DNA from: Oscillospiraceae bacterium
GTDB lineage: Bacteria; Bacillota; Clostridia; Oscillospirales; Ruminococcaceae
DNA length: 6,069 nucleotides
Reading direction: 5' to 3'
Assembly: GCA_029062865.1 (NCBI GenBank)
Contig: JAIDPG010000280.1
Coordinates: forward strand, 1 to 6,069
In this document: in pieces, positions 5,262 through 6,069 of the stretch
How the letters are laid out: every line of letters begins with the position of its first letter
Position numbering within the stretch: position 1 is the first letter of the stretch
The notes under the pieces: model-generated
The model's input: only the letters and a program-made list of their open reading frames with translations
Told to the model about the DNA's origin: nothing
Databases searched by the model: none
Made by a program: the position numbers and the translations under genes

Positions 5262-6069
5262 TCAAATAAACCTCACTATCGCGGTGCTCCCGCAAGGAAG
5301 CGGCATTCCGGTCTGCTTTACCGGAAGCCCGATCTCCTCAGCGGTGACTTCGATTTTAAAACGCCTGCCGACCGTCATTTGCAGCAGGTAGCTCATAACG
5401 CTCGCGGAAAGCCCGGTGGTGTAGGAATTAAGCAGCACGAACAGCGGCTTGCCTGACAGAAGCTCGGTGATGTTCGTCATCAGCTCGAAGATGCAGTCCT
5501 CCAGCTTCCACATTTCGCCGTTTGTGCCGCGCCCGTAGCTCGGCGGGTCAAGGATCACGCCGTCGTATTTTGTTCCGCGGCGTATCTCGCGCTTTATGAA
5601 CTTGTTCGCATCGTCGACTATCCAGCGAATCGGTTTATCGTCCAGCCCGGAGAGCTTCGCGTTAGTCCGCGCCCAATCGACCATTCCCTTCACCGCATCG
5701 CAATGGCAGACGGAAGCGCCCGCCGCCGCGCAAGCCAGAGTCGCGCCGCCCGTGTAGGCGAAAAGATTCAGCACGTTTATCGGACGATTCGCGCCGCGGA
5801 TAAGCTCGCCGCAATAGTCCCAGTTCACCGCCTGCTCGGGGAACAAGCCCGTGTGCTTGAAGCCCGTGGGCTTTACCATAAACGTCAGATCGCCGTAGCT
5901 TATCTTCCAGCTTTCGGGGGGCTTTCGGCGATAATCCCACGCTCCCCCGCCCTTGTCCGAGCGGATATAGCGCGCATGCGCCGTGCTCCATTCCGCGGCT
6001 TCGCCCGTGTTTTTCCAGATTATCTGCGGGTCGGGGCGGATAAGCGTTACATCGCCCCAACGCTCCAGC
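5262..6069 (-). CDS. Class I SAM-dependent methyltransferase, RlmI/COG1092-like, 5'-truncated by window edge
   Basis: A Rossmann-fold methyltransferase related to 23S rRNA (cytosine-C5) methyltransferases such as RlmI; the actual RNA target cannot be read from the sequence. The frame is open from the window edge, so the Met at 5879 is internal. Before it, 63 further residues are visible, including LERWGDVTLIRPDPQIIWKN and the Trp/Tyr-rich YRRKPPESWKISYGDLTF. In total about 268 residues are present and the true start is outside the window. Motif I is VLNLFAYTGGATL, followed by the acidic CDAVKGMVDWARTNAKLSGL; the DD of WIVDDANKF probably lies near the adenine. Motif IV is YDGVILDPPSYGRG. The gene ends RFI-stop (TGA, 5262-5264). 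No PUA domain of the kind found in E. coli RlmI is visible. The downstream lipoprotein genes have their own promoter 82 bases beyond its stop, so a shared operon is not needed. Confidence 0.88.
   Translation of the reverse strand, partial: LERWGDVTLIRPDPQIIWKNTGEAAEWSTAHARYIRSDKGGGAWDYRRKPPESWKISYGDLTFMVKPTGFKHTGLFPEQAVNWDYCGELIRGANRPINVLNLFAYTGGATLACAAAGASVCHCDAVKGMVDWARTNAKLSGLDDKPIRWIVDDANKFIKREIRRGTKYDGVILDPPSYGRGTNGEMWKLEDCIFELMTNITELLSGKPLFVLLNSYTTGLSASVMSYLLQMTVGRRFKIEVTAEEIGLPVKQTGMPLPCGSTAIVRFI

Noticed and set aside
5662..6060. 132-codon minus-strand open frame overlapping the methyltransferase
   Set aside because: The alternative frame of the same strand contains the conserved methyltransferase motifs and is open to the window edge; this one is an Arg/Gly-rich out-of-frame translation.
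1..6069. An undescribed defence, mobile or CRISPR-like system
   Set aside because: All long coding regions belong to recognisable envelope or RNA-modification families, and there are no spaced direct repeats, transposase or integrase motifs, or toxin-antitoxin-like small gene pairs.

Overview
The window looks like chromosomal DNA from a Gram-positive anaerobe of the Clostridia, with an Oscillospirales/Ruminococcaceae-like organism as the best guess. The evidence is GC-rich coding sequence with AT-rich intergenic gaps, two lipoproteins of the clostridial family-10-like glycosyl hydrolase type, one of them fused to a zinc amidase, and a near-consensus sigma-A promoter. The organism assignment is inference; there is no rRNA or other marker gene here.

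Layout, left to right. A 5'-truncated mscL gene (mechanosensitive channel) runs on the + strand to 358. It converges on a long minus-strand gene, and the 146-base gap between them holds two nested hairpins that look like a bidirectional terminator. From 505 to 3459 (minus) lies a 984-residue exported lipoprotein with a family-10-like glycosyl hydrolase (GHL10-like) domain, a long beta-rich middle and a C-terminal N-acetylmuramoyl-L-alanine amidase. Upstream of it on the same strand, 3617-5092 encodes a 491-residue lipoprotein with a Pro/Thr/Glu-rich spacer and a clearer GHL10 domain. A strong promoter at 5152-5180 drives this second gene. At the right edge, a minus-strand SAM-dependent methyltransferase of the RlmI/COG1092 type (5262 to beyond 6069) is cut off at its 5' end.

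The two lipoproteins are probably co-expressed at least in part: same strand, 157-base gap, and no U-tract terminator visible between them. Both should sit on the outer face of the membrane and act on cell-wall glycan and peptide. The amidase would cut the bond between MurNAc and the stem peptide, and the GHL10 domains may bind or cleave a glycan. mscL is also an envelope gene, but it is convergent and separately transcribed. The methyltransferase has no visible link to the envelope genes.

I see no tRNA, rRNA, CRISPR array, insertion sequence or phage gene. The most interesting material is the GHL10-amidase fusion, whose GHL10-like domain seems to have lost the acidic pair that its neighbour keeps.
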